This document shows, piece after piece, positions 46,227-56,890 of a stretch of 64,000 nt of DNA. The position numbers were made by a program, and so were the translations under genes. The stretch lies in assembly GCA_003971905.1 (NCBI GenBank), contig RSEE01000010.1:558001-622000 (forward strand). The letters are read 5' to 3'. This DNA comes from Moniliella sp. 'wahieum'. Its lineage: Eukaryota > Basidiomycota > Moniliellomycetes > Moniliellales > Moniliellaceae. Every line of letters begins with the position of its first letter. Position 1 is the first letter of the stretch. The notes under the pieces are model-generated. The model did not search any database. It worked only from the letters and a program-made list of their open reading frames with translations, and had not been told where the DNA came from.

Positions 46227-46995
46227 GAGCGCCCTTCCCCCTCCCACACTTACTTACGTATATCCGTTATCAGGCCGATTGACATCGTCACGGGTTGAAT
46301 GTACATTCCCATGATCATATCTCCTTGCTCCCAGCGTACGCCACACATGTGGAAGATTTTATATGGTGTTTTCGATAGTTATCCATCTCATCTCGTTGGG
46401 GCCTGAGAGGCCGGAGGCATCTTTTTCGGTCCCTCAGGTTTCATCGACCCTCCACGTCTGTTTTCAATGTCACTCTGATTAATGATTAGCTTTCGCTTGT
46501 GCCTCAACCAGGCACTCGATAACTGCAGCAGCTTGGGATCAAATTTATTCTGATATGATCCTGGCGATCCCCCTGGTTCCTTAACATGGTGGCGCTACCA
46601 AGTAGCGCACGCAAGATGAACAGATCGGTTAGGCGTAGCGTTTTCCCTGTCCCAGCCTTAGCTCTGTCAATGATATGGATGCACTATGATACGTTCGCAG
46701 ACACAGCTAATAAAAAATGTTGAAGCGAACGTTTCAGAGGCGAAAATGCGTGCGTTTTTCTTGTTTCGGGCGTGTAATAGCGGTGGGCTGGTTGGTTGTC
46801 TCGAAGAACGATGTTGTTTATGTGGATGAGTAGTTGGATGCTGACGCGCTGACGTTGATGGACGAAAATATGAACTAGAACAAACGCTCTGAGCAGCTCC
46901 TCTCCTCACACATCTCACATCTGCGTGGATCTATCTCCAGTGTGCATGATCTCGTTTTTCAGGATTCTTCGGGTCATCTTCAACGTATCAACTCT

Positions 46996-47016
46996 CATGA
47001 TGCATGATGCATGATG
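46996..47016. repeat. Heptamer array, palindrome ATGCAT, 3 copies
   Basis: CATGATG three times in exact register, forming ATGCAT separated by G. Confidence 0.85.
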
Positions 47017-47143
47017 CAGTATCATGCTTTATCTCATGGAGGGTGGAGTGGCTTTCCCGCCGTTACTGGTTACCAGTTGCGGGTTACTAGCTGCGATAAG
47101 GCCAATCTCCTCAGATCTCGGTCTTCGGTCCTGCACTATCGAT

Positions 47144-47160
47144 AAGGCCTAAGGCCTAAG
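47144..47160. repeat. Heptamer array, palindrome AGGCCT
   Basis: AAGGCCT, AAGGCCT, AAG: perfect AGGCCT palindromes separated by A. Confidence 0.75.
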
Positions 47161-47551
47161 GGCAGCTTTCTAGCTACGCGTCCGGCCGCCGACTTTCATT
47201 ACTTGCCGCGCGCGCCAACATGCGCGCGGCCAATATTAAACGTTCAAAAAGGTGTTGATCTGGCGGGCTGCGCACAGGCAGTCTGCTCAAGGTGGCGTGG
47301 TTCTTTCGGCGGAGCCCTGGGGCCTAATAAGCGCCTCTGCTAGGGTTTGTTCGCCTCCACCTCCGCCATCGCCTCCTGGCTCCTGGCTCCCCCACAGGCC
47401 ACCCGACCTCGACCTCGACCCCGATCCCAACTCCGGCTTCCATCTTTTCAGCGCCACCGCAACCACCTAATTGTGCACATCGCCCTTCTGAACGCGCCCG
47501 CACGTCGCACTTTCGTTTTCCTCCGCGCTTTCCGTTTTGCCCCTTTCGTTC

Positions 47552-48333
47552 ATGTCGACTTCGTCCACACCAGTTGCGTCTGCATCTGCGTCTGCACCCG
47601 AAGAGGGTGAGCGCCAAGCGTACGTTGATGCCCCATTTTCCTTTGCGAATTGAGCTGGGACCAGCTTCTCTCGCTCACCCTCCTTGTGTTTTTCCAGCGT
47701 TATCCTCAAAGTTGGCATTGTGGGGGATGCTCAGATTGGCAAGACATCGCTGATGGTTCGGTACATTCACAATCAGTTTGATGAAGAGTACATTCAAACG
47801 CTGGGGTTCACTTTATGGAGCGTACCATCCGCATCCGCCAGACGCCGATTACGTTTAGTCTGTGGGACTTGGGAGGCGCACGCGAGTTTGTTAACATGCT
47901 CCCCATGGTCTGCAACAGCGCGGTGGCCATCCTGTACATGTTTGACCTCACTCGCCGTCCGACGCTGGACAGCGTTCGGGGGTGGTACCGCCAAGTGAAA
48001 GGGTTCAACCGGCGCGCGATCCCGATCTTGGTGGGCACCAAGTACGATCTGTTCAACGAGTTGCCCCTGGTTGAACGGGAGGACAACATCCGTGCCGCGC
48101 GGCGGTACGCGCGAGCGATGCGCGCTCCCCTCATCTTCTCCTCTAGCACTGAGGCCACCAACGTCCAAAATATTTTCAAGATCATCCTGGCCCGCGCGTT
48201 TGGCTTGCGTCTCACCATCCCCGAGGTTACCGATCACAACCGACCCCTGCTCATCTACGAAGAGGAGCACCTTCGTATGACGGAGGAACAAAGCGCCGAG
48301 GGGGTGCGCGCCGTCACGGGCGCAGCAGTGTGA
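47552..48333 (+). CDS. SPG1: Spg1/Tem1-family septation GTPase
   Basis: A Ras-like GTPase that triggers the septation initiation/mitotic exit network at the spindle pole body. Exon 1 (47552-47619) encodes a short Ser/Ala tail ([20 protein letters not shown]). Intron 47620-47697. Exon 2 carries G1 [21 protein letters not shown]2 region [26 protein letters not shown] with G3 [26 protein letters not shown]4 GTKYDLF and G5 [14 protein letters not shown], ending near [12 protein letters not shown] plus an acidic tail. TKxD in place of NKxD at G4 and the WDLGG motif are normal for Spg1/Tem1 and distinguish it from Rab or Rho. There is no C-terminal CAAX box, also as in the family. One missing base near 47808 (LG then VHFMERT). 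Confidence 0.92.
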
Positions 48334-48421
48334 GTGTAGAATTGCTTAAAGTTATCCTTACCTGCTGCCACTGCATACCACTTTGTCGTTCTACTTCACT
48401 CTACCGTTCCTCTTCTTCCCT

Positions 48422-48492
48422 TTCCTCTCTCTCCTGTGGCTCTTCCTCTCTCCTGTGACCCTTGTGTGGCCCTTCCTCTCTCTCCTGTGGCT
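48422..48492. repeat. Imperfect direct repeats in the SPG1/mL54 intergenic region
   Basis: A 21-bp CT-rich word (TTCCTCTCTCTCCTGTGGCTC) occurs at 48422-48442 and 48472-48492, with a shortened copy at 48443-48460. It lies between two convergent 3' ends. Local tandem duplication is the simplest explanation. Confidence 0.7.
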
Positions 48493-48530
48493 CGCACAGT
48501 ATACCATCTTGTACTCTAGAATCCGTATTC

Positions 48531-49291
48531 TCAAGAGGACTTCTTGACGAAGTTGGACTCGCGAATTGCCGCGCGGGCCTTTTGATCGAGCTTGGCCTTG
48601 GTGTCTTGAAGGGCACGGAGGCGGGGAGTGATACCAGTGCGAAGATAGTACTCGTGGTCCTCTTTCTCCTTCTTCTCCTTCTCAAGTGCTGCACGGCGCT
48701 TGGCTTCCTCGGGGTCCTCGGCCTCAATCTTCTCACCCCGCGCAATTCGTTCGGCAAGGACGGCTTCCTTGCGCAACCGTTCCTTCTCGGCCAACCGCAT
48801 CTGGCGACGACGCTCACGGACCAACCGCTTTTCTGCAGTACGCGCCTGACCTTTGGTCATACCCGTGGTGTCAAGGTGCCAGGCGCCCAAGCCACCGGGA
48901 CCCGTGTTGACCTCTTCCTCCACACCACGCCGCGTGTTGACCTCCCACACCCAGGGAGGATACCACGAGTCGGGCTTGGCTACCGGGTCGGCTTGTCCTT
49001 AAAGATGGACAGACCCGCCAGCACAGTCCCAGCTGGCGTAGCCGACCTCGATCCTAACGGAAAGAAATGAATAGGTTAGTTTTCGGAAGGGCCAACAACT
49101 ACTGTTGATTGAAATGAATCCCACCAACCTTCTTCAGCGGCTGCCTCGGTGTTGGAAGGAACAGCATCCGCGTCTTGGTCGGCCGCGGGCGAGGCACAAG
49201 TACGGCTGGTTGTGGAGAAGAAGCGTGGCGAAAGTGCCAGGGACGTCCTGCGCACGCTGGCGCCCAGCCCAAACACACGCAGCGCCGACAT
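48531..49291 (-). CDS. Mitochondrial large-subunit ribosomal protein mL54 (MRPL37)
   Basis: A mitoribosomal large-subunit protein. ATG 49291 begins a strong presequence (MSALRVFGLGASVRRTSLAL, then PRFFSTTSRT). Intron 49128-49054 (GTTGGT...TAG with CTAAC) leads into the family core SATPAGTVLAGLSIFKDKP. After one missing base near 48985 it continues with DPVAKPDSWYPPWVWEVNT, matching the mL54 pattern S-x-PAGT-x-L-x-GL-x-I-x-K...P-D-x-x-YP-x-W-x-W. The C-terminal half is a long charged helix (RTAEKRLVRERRRQMRLAEK, then EDPEEAKRRAALEKEKKEKE) ending AAIRESNFVKKSS, where the RxSNFLK-like ending is typical. It converges on SPG1, 197 bp away. Confidence 0.86.
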
Positions 49292-49830
49292 GCTGAAGTC
49301 TGGTCGTCGTCGTTGGCGGCGGCGGTGGGGGCGGCTTGTTCTGTCAAAACGGGTGGATCTTCCAGCAGCTTCCGCTCGGTCGGGCGGAATTGCGTGTTCA
49401 AGTGTGTATTATTTGTTTGGGCTGGGAAGCGGCGCACTTGCCATTAGCTAGCATGAACGACTCCCACAGCTGCTCTCCCCTATGTACCACTACTGCTGCT
49501 CCTACGACTACTACCGCTGGCTCAAGCAATCTTGCTGCTTTGGTTGAACATGCTTATACCGTTCTGCCATCCAATCGACGAGTCACAGGGCCAAGACATT
49601 GGTAAAAAAGCTGTTTTCGAATGGATGCAAGCTAAAAGATTTGTGAGTGTTTGAAGTGGCTGTAGATACATGAACAGGAGCGGACGGAATCACGAGCGTC
49701 GAGGTCGCTTGGCCTTGCGCTCATCGCCAACAGAGAGGGAAGTCTTTGGAGAGGAGTGCTTCTTGTGATGCCTGTGCCCCTTGGCAGGCTTAGAAGAGGT
49801 AGGATGGTTCGGTCGGCGCGGACGGAGTTT
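49292..49830. other. Intergenic gap, mL54 to HSP104
   Basis: 539 bp containing the mL54 5' flank and the HSP104 3' flank (both genes on the minus strand). A CTACTGCTGCTCCTACGACT-type trinucleotide-rich stretch lies near 49490-49525. No gene supported. Confidence 0.45.
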
Positions 49831-52660
49831 TTAGTCCAGTGGCTCGATGGGGTTGGGGCGGTTGTAAAAATCCTCATCATCATCATCGTCATCGTCAATG
49901 TCAGACGGGTCCAAATCCTGGAATTGCTCCGGAATTGGATGGTTGGCCTGGATCTCAAGGTGGTTTTCTGGGCCGTTGAACGTAACGTGGATCTTCTCGC
50001 CATCCTGCACTTGACCGCGCAGAATGTAGACCGACAATGGGTTCAACAGCTCTCTCTGGATCGCCCGGGCCAGAGGACGAGCACCCAAAGTGGGGCTGTA
50101 GCCGACACTGGCCAGGTAGTCTTTGGCACCATTGTCCAGCTCAATCTTCATCCGCTTGCCCGAAGCATTGAGACGCTGCTGCACCTCCCGCACCCGGTTG
50201 TCGACAATTTCACGAATGTTGCTCCGGCTGAGCTTGCGGAAAATGACAATCGAGTCCACACGGTTGCGGAATTCGGGCGGAGATGGGCAGCAATGGCGCC
50301 ATTGACCAAGTCGGCAGTGTGTTGGCTGATGGGGCCGCCATCGGTATCCGACTCCATCAAATACTGGGCCCCAAGTTCGAGGTCATGATGATGATCGTGT
50401 TCTTGAACGAGACAACGCGGCCTTGGCCATCGGTGGCACGGCCGTCGTCCAGGATAGCAAGGAAGAGCGTCAGGAACTCCCGTGCCGCCTTTTCAATCTC
50501 ATCAATCAAAATCACCGAGTATGGCCGGCGACGCACCCACTCAGTCAACTGACCACCTTGGTCGTGGCCAACGTACCCGGGTGGCGCACCAATCAGGCGA
50601 GAGATGGAGTGCTTCTCGCTGTACTCGGAGGCATCAATGCGCATCATCGCGTTTTCATCGTCAAACAGTTGCTTGGAGAGCGACTTGGACAACAGAGTTT
50701 TACCTGTACCCGAAGGCCCGCAGAACAGGAAAGAGGCAATGGGTCGGTTGGGGTTGGCCAGACCACTGCGCGAAAGACGAATGGCCTGGGCGACAGCCTT
50801 GACTGCCTCGGGCTGACCCACAACGTCACGCCCGAGGTACTTCTCCAACGTCAAGAGCTTCTTCTTCTCGCTCTCCATCATCCGGCTCGCTGGTACACCA
50901 GTCCAGCGCGAACGATCGTGGCGATAGCCTCGGGCGTGACTGAGTTCTTGCCGGATGAGACGTCTTGCTCCTCGCGCTTGCGCTCCTCCTCCTGCAGTCG
51001 CTTGACTTGTTCTCCAACTCGGGGATCGCATAGTAGCGCAGATCAGCCGCCGTTTGCACATCGTATCGACGCTCGGCATCAGCCGCCTTCGCTTGCAGCT
51101 CGTCGATGCGACGCCGCGTGCATTCAGCTCGTCGCCCTTCTCCTTCTCGGCCTCATGAGCAGCAATCTTGGGGCCAACTCTCCTCGTCGAGTGGGCGAGC
51201 TCCTTCTTGGTGTTCAACAGGGCCTCTTTGCTCGCCGGGTCCTTCTCGCGCTCGAGCGCGTGAATGGCCACTTCGAGTTGCAGCTTTTTGCGCTGCAGCT
51301 TGTCGATGTCTTCTGGACTGTGTCGCGCTGAACCCGCACGTCCGCACTGGCCTCATCGACCAGTCAATCGCACTGTCGGGCATGCGACGGTTGGTAAGGT
51401 AGCGCTTGGCTAGGTGGCGGCCGCAACAAGCGCCGAGTCGAGGATGCGAACACCGTGGTGAACCTCGTACTTGTCCCGGATACCACGAAGAATGGCAATC
51501 GTCGCTTCCACATCTGGCTCCTCCACCAACACAGTCTGGAAACGACGCTCAAAAGCAGCGTCCTTCTCAATGTACTGGCGGTACTCGGCCAGCGTCGTGG
51601 CGCCAATGCAGCGCAGTTTGCCACGAGCCAGCATAGGCTTGAGCAGGTTGGCGGCATCCATGCCGCCGCTGCCGCCTCCGGCCATGATGAGGTGAATCTC
51701 GTCAATGAACAAGACCACATTCGTCCCATCTTCTTGCATTTTTTTTTCGATTTCCTCAAGAACCGCCTTGACTCGCTCCTCGTACTCGCCGCGGTACTTG
51801 GCTCCGGCCATGAGAGCACCCATGTCGAGCGACAAGAGTCGCCCAATCAAGTTGGGAGGCACGTCCCGGTTGACAATCCGGTTGGCCAAACCCTCGACAA
51901 CAGCAGTCTTGCCTACACCGGGCTCACCAAGTAGCACGCATTGTTCTTGGTACGACGGGAGAGAACACGAATGATGCGGCGGATTTCAGCGTCGCGTCCT
52001 GGGAGATAGCAACAGTCAGTACAAGCAGTCATGGGATAGTATGCGAGATGAGTTACGCACCAATTACTGGGTCAATCTTGCCCTCGGCAGCGAGAGCAGT
52101 GAGATCGGTGGTATACTTGTTAAGGGCGTCAAAGCCAGCCTCGGCATTCTTAGAATCGATGCGGCGTGCGCCACGTGCTTGGGTTAGGGCGGTCTTGAGG
52201 ACCTCGACATTGGTCAGGCCGTTTGCCTTGAGAATGTCGACAAACTTGCTGTCATGGTCAAGAAGGGAGAGGATAAGGTGGTCTTGGGCGATAAAGCTGT
52301 CGTGCTGGGAGGTGCGGAGTTTGTCGGCAGCCTTGAGGGACTTGAGCAGGGGGCTGCTCATGCTCACCTCGTCGGAGGGGGATTTTGCTGGGGGATTTTG
52401 CGGATAGCAGAGCGCAGTTCCTCCTCCACGCGCTGCGTGTTGACCCCCGACTTGGCGAGGACAGCATGGAGAAGGGACTCGTTGACGGGGGCATCCTTGC
52501 CGCTTGATGGCCCTTGAGAAGTTTGAGTGCGGTCGGTGAGCAGGGCAAGTTCGAGGTGGGCAGGGGCGACGAGGGCATGGGCACTGTCCTTGGCAAGCTG
52601 GAGCGACTGGGCCAGGACGCCGTTGGCGCGGTCGGTGAACTGGAAGCCGTCGTTGGACAT
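49831..52660 (-). CDS. HSP104: Hsp104 disaggregase (ClpB family AAA+ chaperone)
   Basis: A hexameric disaggregase that, with Hsp70/Hsp40, resolubilises aggregates. ATG 52660 starts directly with the N domain ([20 protein letters not shown]), without a mitochondrial presequence, so it is Hsp104 rather than Hsp78. Intron 52060-51999 splits [28 protein letters not shown]1: [20 protein letters not shown] (Walker A), [20 protein letters not shown] (Walker B), [20 protein letters not shown]. The coiled-coil middle domain is near 50950-51300. NBD2: [60 protein letters not shown]. The acidic C terminus ([19 protein letters not shown]) also fits Hsp104. At least eight single-base breaks (for example about 52385, 51940, 51415, 51330, 51010, 50900, 50280). 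CDC37 lies upstream on the same strand. Confidence 0.95.
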
Positions 52661-52922
52661 GGTGGGGATGGATGGGGGCAGGAAGGGATGGGTGGGTGGT
52701 TAGAGAGAGGGTGCCGGCTGGCAACTTGAGGGGAGATGAGATGCAAGGCTGCTGGGTCGCTGCTTTTAAACGGCGCTGCTGCTTGGCGATGACATGACAT
52801 GTGGCATGCGACCTGTGATGGTGTGGCCCGTGCTCCGTGTCTGACGCACGGCGCACACACACTGGGCCAGTGCGGGGCGCAGGCGAGCGGGCCAGGGTGT
52901 GCTGGAGCGGGTTGGTTCGAGG

Positions 52923-52990
52923 TGCTTCGGGATGCTTCGTGCGGCTTCGCGGCTTCGTGCGGCTTCGTGCGCTTCGTGCTGCTTCTGGTT
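52923..52990. repeat. Degenerate tandem tract of GCTTCGTGCG-like units
   Basis: GCTTCGTGCG, GCTTCGCG, GCTTCGTGCG, GCTTCGTGC, GCTTCGTGCT, GCTTC: imperfect 8-10 bp units in the upstream region of HSP104. Confidence 0.7.
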
Positions 52991-53226
52991 GTTTCCCACT
53001 GCTGGCTCGGCTATCTTCGAGCCCAATCCACCAGCATCGACCCTCTTCTCCCGACCTCCCTGAGATCTTCCCCCAAGTCGAACCATTTCCCTAGCGCCTC
53101 AGCCTCAGCTCCGTACCTCGTTCGACCAGACACGCGGCTTGAGCGCGTCAGCGAGTAGTGCTCACAGAGCGCTGAGGCCCAGCTTTGAGGCTCAGATGAG
53201 CTCTTGGCGCAATGCAGAGTTCAGTC

Positions 53227-53247
53227 GTCACGCGTCACGCGTCACTA
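53227..53247. repeat. Mixed heptamer array: ACGCGT, ACGCGT, ACTAGT
   Basis: GTCACGC, GTCACGC, GTCACTA followed by GT, so three consecutive perfect palindromes (ACGCGT, ACGCGT, ACTAGT), each separated by a single C. The palindrome interior changes while its symmetry and the spacing are kept. Confidence 0.88.
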
Positions 53248-53419
53248 GTTCGCATGCCTTCCCCCGCACTCCCTATCTGGGCATCTGACCTGCCCCTTGT
53301 AGGACCCAACGCAATTGGCGTCACGCAGACTGTCTCTCCCGGGACAAGTATTGACATGCAGAATGACATTTCCTCACCCTCCTCTAGCACTCCGGACAAC
53401 CATCTCCTCACTTCGGCGA

Positions 53420-53440
53420 CTTCAAGCTTCAAGCTTCACG
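53420..53440. repeat. Heptamer array, palindrome AAGCTT, 3 copies
   Basis: CTTCAAG, CTTCAAG, CTTCACG in exact register. Same unit as the array at 19495. Confidence 0.8.
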
Positions 53441-53658
53441 GGCCACCTATGGTCACGTGAATGTAGGGTGTGGCGGCAGCCCCTGATGCAAGCTCCTCGG
53501 GTTCCTCTGCCACAGCACATAGCACTTCTTCATACCCGCCCCCCACCTCTCATCTTACCGACTCAAAGACCATTCACACACTCTCGTCCCTCCCTCAACA
53601 TGCCAAAATCAAATGGCGAGTGGGCGCAAACGATAGGCATCGCATCCAGGAGTTTTTT

Positions 53659-55231
53659 TTACTTGCCAGTCTCATCTTGCACTTCTGTCGAAGAAAAGTT
53701 CAGGATCCCGCCCTCATCCAGCTTCTGTACCGTTTCTTCCGCCTGCGCGAGCGGCATGCGGCCAAGGCAGCCATTAACCTTGTCCAGCTCCTCCGTCTTG
53801 AGCGCTTCTTGAAAGTCAGGTGGGAAGGAAGAGAAGATGTCCCACTGCCGCTGCAGCATTTCCCGTACCATCTCGGGCGTGACCCCCTCGAAGCCTTCAC
53901 TGGCCAGCTCCAACTTCTCGGGTGGTGGCCCCTCGGGGATGTTAAAGCCAATCTTGACATTCGGGTCCTCGGCGACCAACTGGATTTGCTCCTCGCCTTC
54001 TCGCCTTCCTCGGCCGCCTCGGCCGCCAGCTTAGCTGCGCTCCCGCGAATGCGAACGTACGTGTTCAGCACATCGTTCAAGAAAAAGACGGCAGCCTGAC
54101 CATGAGTCTGGGTCATGCGCTGGAAAAAGAGACGGACACCGTCGGGGCCAAGCTTGGCGCAAAACTGCAGGAGCACTGCTTTTTCCACCACCTTGCGTGC
54201 CTGGGCATCCTTGCCCTGTTGTTGAGTCTGCAACGCCGTCAGCAACAGACTGCCCACTGCACGGGACAATTGACTCTTGACCAGGCGCGGGTGGGCCTTG
54301 AGAAAGTCATAGGCCTTATCAAACGCATCCATATTTATTGTTTTGAGGGAGAAGTTGGCTGGCAGCACGGACGTCTCCAGAGGCAGACTGGGCGGGATGG
54401 ACGAAGGCAGCTGTGTGAACTCGATCATCTCGGGCGTCGCGGAATGAATCGCCTCTTCCTCTTCCTCCTCCTTCCCCGCACTGGAGCTCGCGCCTGCGGT
54501 CTCAGTTTGTACGCCGGGCGAGTTGAGCGTCTCGATTGTTGTTGTTGTTGCGGGCGCCTTGGACTTCAGCGCAGCCTTGGCGGCTTGAGCATCTGCCTCT
54601 TCCTTCTCCTTGGAAACAAACTGCGAGAACATGGGGTCAGAAGGGTCATCGACAGAATAATCAGAAAGTACATACGCCCGTGTTGAACGCATCGTGAATG
54701 TTTTCACTTGTGATCTTCTTCTTGTCCTCCTCGTCCATTTCAGCGATCTCAGCAAGGACCTCTTGGTCGCGCTGCTCGAGGCGATCGCGGTGGTAGGTGA
54801 GGCTTGAAACAAGGGCCTCGTCCAGTTCAGCACCCTGCTTGCCCTTGACCGAGTCGGCCGTTTGAATCTGGAGCAGGAGGGAGAGGATCATATCGTCGTT
54901 GGTTGGGTTATTGTTGTCCACCTCACCCTCGCTGCGCGCGCGTCACGTCGGCGGAAAGCTGGGCAACACGACGGGCAAAGAATTTGTGGCCCATGTCAGC
55001 GTCGGTGGATGCCGTCTTGCTCTTGAGGTCGTCGAGCACAGGCAGCAGTTGCTGCGACATGAGATGCTCGGCCTGCAGCGCATCGTGCGTGGCCTTGCGC
55101 GCGGCGCGCTTCTCGTGGATGTCGCGCTGCTTCCACCGAATGAAGGAGCGCTTGTCGACGTTGGGGTGGACCTCCACGTCGCTATCGTCGGAAAGTTCGA
55201 GGTTGTCCCACTTGGAGTAGTTGAGCGGCAT
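53659..55231 (-). CDS. CDC37: Hsp90 co-chaperone Cdc37
   Basis: The kinase-specific Hsp90 co-chaperone. The N-terminal signature is essentially invariant: MPLNYSKWDNLELSDDSDVE, then VHPNVDKRSFIRWKQRDIHE, including the CK2-target serine in the LSDDSD segment. A coiled coil follows (ALQAEHLMSQQLLPVLDDLK; LTYHRDRLEQRDQEVLAEIA). Intron 54675-54621 (GTATGT...CAG) comes after HDAFNTG. The middle domain has NMDAFDKAYDFLKAHPRLVK and KAVLLQFCAKLGPDGVRLFF. The C-terminal domain has MVREMLQRQWDIFSSFPPDF, ending SSTEVQDETGK. Frame breaks near 54910, 53990 and a few other places are single-base. Divergent from the membrane-protein gene (476 bp) and transcribed toward HSP104. Confidence 0.94.
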
Positions 55232-55707
55232 GGCAGCAGATGGTGGAGCACTGTGGCAATCTCGCGCTCGCTGCCCCACTCGTGCGTTGTCAGTCGGCGC
55301 CCCAAACGGCTGTCTCGACAGGGCTTCCGCCGTGTTCGGGGTGGATTAGGTAATTTACTCCACCGGCCATGAGCGAAATCTGCGACATTTTGTTCCGATC
55401 GCCGGGCATGTCGAGGTGGATGATCGATGATCGCTGCGGATCGGTGATCCGTGCCGGGCTGCTGCGATGACGTCAGGCACAGGCACAGGCAGCGCCGTAT
55501 TCGTGTTCGGTGTGCGCGCACAAGCTCCTGGAGCGCCGCGGATCAACGTTGCGATCAACCCCTGCTCCGTCCCCAGTCCCCGCGCCGCGGCCGATCCCGC
55601 CGCGCGCTCGTCGTCGCCGTCCATCTCCTTCTACCACCCCCCCTCGACGCTGAGCCCACCCGTTGGTCGGCCGTCATGCCGTCCCACTCGACCACCTCCG
55701 AGCGCTC
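55232..55707. other. Divergent promoter region, CDC37 and membrane-protein genes
   Basis: 476 bp between divergent genes, with AT-richer sequence near 55380-55440. No repeat array or gene recognised. Confidence 0.4.
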
Positions 55708-56890
55708 ATGCGCCCCCTTGTCCAAGTCCTCGTCCTCACGCCCATGTCGGTGCTGAGCACAGTGGTGGCGGTGCTGTGCGGCGCGCTGCTGGTGCGCCCT
55801 AGCGCCGATGTGCGTCTGGCCCGCCATTGGACCTATCTATCCCCCTCCGAGTCGGGCATCATCGGGCTTGGTATCAGCCTGCTAACCACTGCGCTCTTTT
55901 TCAGCCTGTTTGCCTTGGCCACCGCCGGCTCCGTCCGCTCTGGTCGGGCGCGCGAGGAGGTGGCGCGTGCGATTGGGCTGATGCCCGCGTTGGGCTACGC
56001 GTCCGTTGGCGCCGCCTCCCTTTCTGGTCGTTGGGCGTGGCGGGCGAACCATGCTAGCCAAGGCGTGCTCGGATTTGCTGCAACCGTGTCGTGGGTATCG
56101 GCTGTATTGCTGCTGTTGGGCGTGGTGCGCACGTACTTTATCCATGCCCACTCGGGCACGGGCGGCATAACGCATGCCCCGCTCCGGCCCTTTTTTGCTG
56201 CCACCCGGTGGAATGGGCATGTGTGCACCTTCCCTTGCGTGTACTGCTCGCTGTGCATGCCCATGCGTTGGCCCCAGCGCTGACGCTCATTGCCACGGGG
56301 CACGACGCCTTATCGGGCAACAAGGCGCTGGAGGCTGGGACGAACCTGGCCAACGCGTTGGCGCTCGGGCCAGCCATCGTCGCTGGCATCTGGGTGTTCG
56401 CAACGCAAGATGTTGCCTATGCTACGACGGCCACCACGATCTACATCAACATCCTCAAGTCGCGCTACGACCCGGACAAGGCCCGTTCCATCAATGGCCG
56501 CCCCATCCCGCCTTTTGATCCGGGCTACCCGCCCCCCTAGGGGTACAAGATGTGCGACGCGCTCCACTCGAGGCCGAACGTCCACCCAGCGTTGCATTTG
56601 CTCTGATTGGTGCAATCATCATCATCCTCACCTGCATTGCAGGCAGCTTTGTTGGTGGTGACCTTGTTCGCGGCGCGTGTGGCCCCACGCGCGGTGCTGC
56701 GCCTCCTCCATCTGCCCCTCCGGGCTCCCATGTCCACACCATTATCCACTCCGGTGATGCCGACGCCTGCGTCGACGATCCAGAGCGGCAGCCTTTGCTC
56801 CCCGACACTACCCCGCCGCCGCCTCACCACGGCGCGGTGGAGGAGGCAGGACCCAAGTCGAAGGCGACTCCGCACCTGCGGCCTAGATAA
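55708..56890 (+). CDS. Unrecognised multi-pass membrane protein with di-leucine sorting motif
   Basis: I do not recognise the family. Reading across two single-base breaks (about 56210 and 56537) gives a protein of roughly 390 residues. Hydrophobic spans include VLSTVVAVLCGALLV, SGIIGLGISLLTTALFFSLF, GFAATVSWVSAVLLLLGVV, LANALALGPAIVAGIWVFAT and SVAFALIGAIIIILTCIAGS. Between spans lie TYINILKSRYDPDKARSING-like polar loops. The tail contains DDPERQPLLPDTTPPPP, where ERQPLL fits the acidic di-leucine pattern [DE]xxxL[LI] used for vacuolar/endosomal sorting. Segments before and after each break have coding-like base use and complementary topology, which supports one gene. ATG 55708 (MRPLVQVLVLTPMS) is the first in frame directly before span 1. 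A transporter, channel or organelle membrane protein are all possible. Confidence 0.6.

Larger units (their letters stand above)
46227..47551. other. Intergenic gap, permease to Spg1-like GTPase
   Basis: 1.3 kb of lower-GC sequence with no supported gene. It contains the ATGCAT array (46996-47016) and the AGGCCT array (47144-47160), both within 560 bp upstream of the GTPase. Confidence 0.5.
52661..53658. other. Intergenic gap between HSP104 5' end and CDC37 3' end
   Basis: About 1 kb. It contains a GCTTCGTGCG-type degenerate tandem tract (about 52923-52990) and heptamer arrays at 53227-53247 and 53420-53440. I looked for heat-shock elements (alternating nGAAn/nTTCn blocks) and found none convincing close to the HSP104 start. 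No gene supported. Confidence 0.5.

Noticed and set aside
47552-48333. TKYD instead of NKxD in the GTPase G4 motif as a novelty
   Set aside because: This substitution is characteristic of the Spg1/Tem1 family.
53420-53440. TTCAAGCTTCAAGCTTC read as a heat-shock element for HSP104
   Set aside because: Heat-shock elements need alternating nGAAn/nTTCn blocks at 5-bp spacing. Here the repeat is 7 bp in one orientation, and it lies about 760 bp from the ATG.
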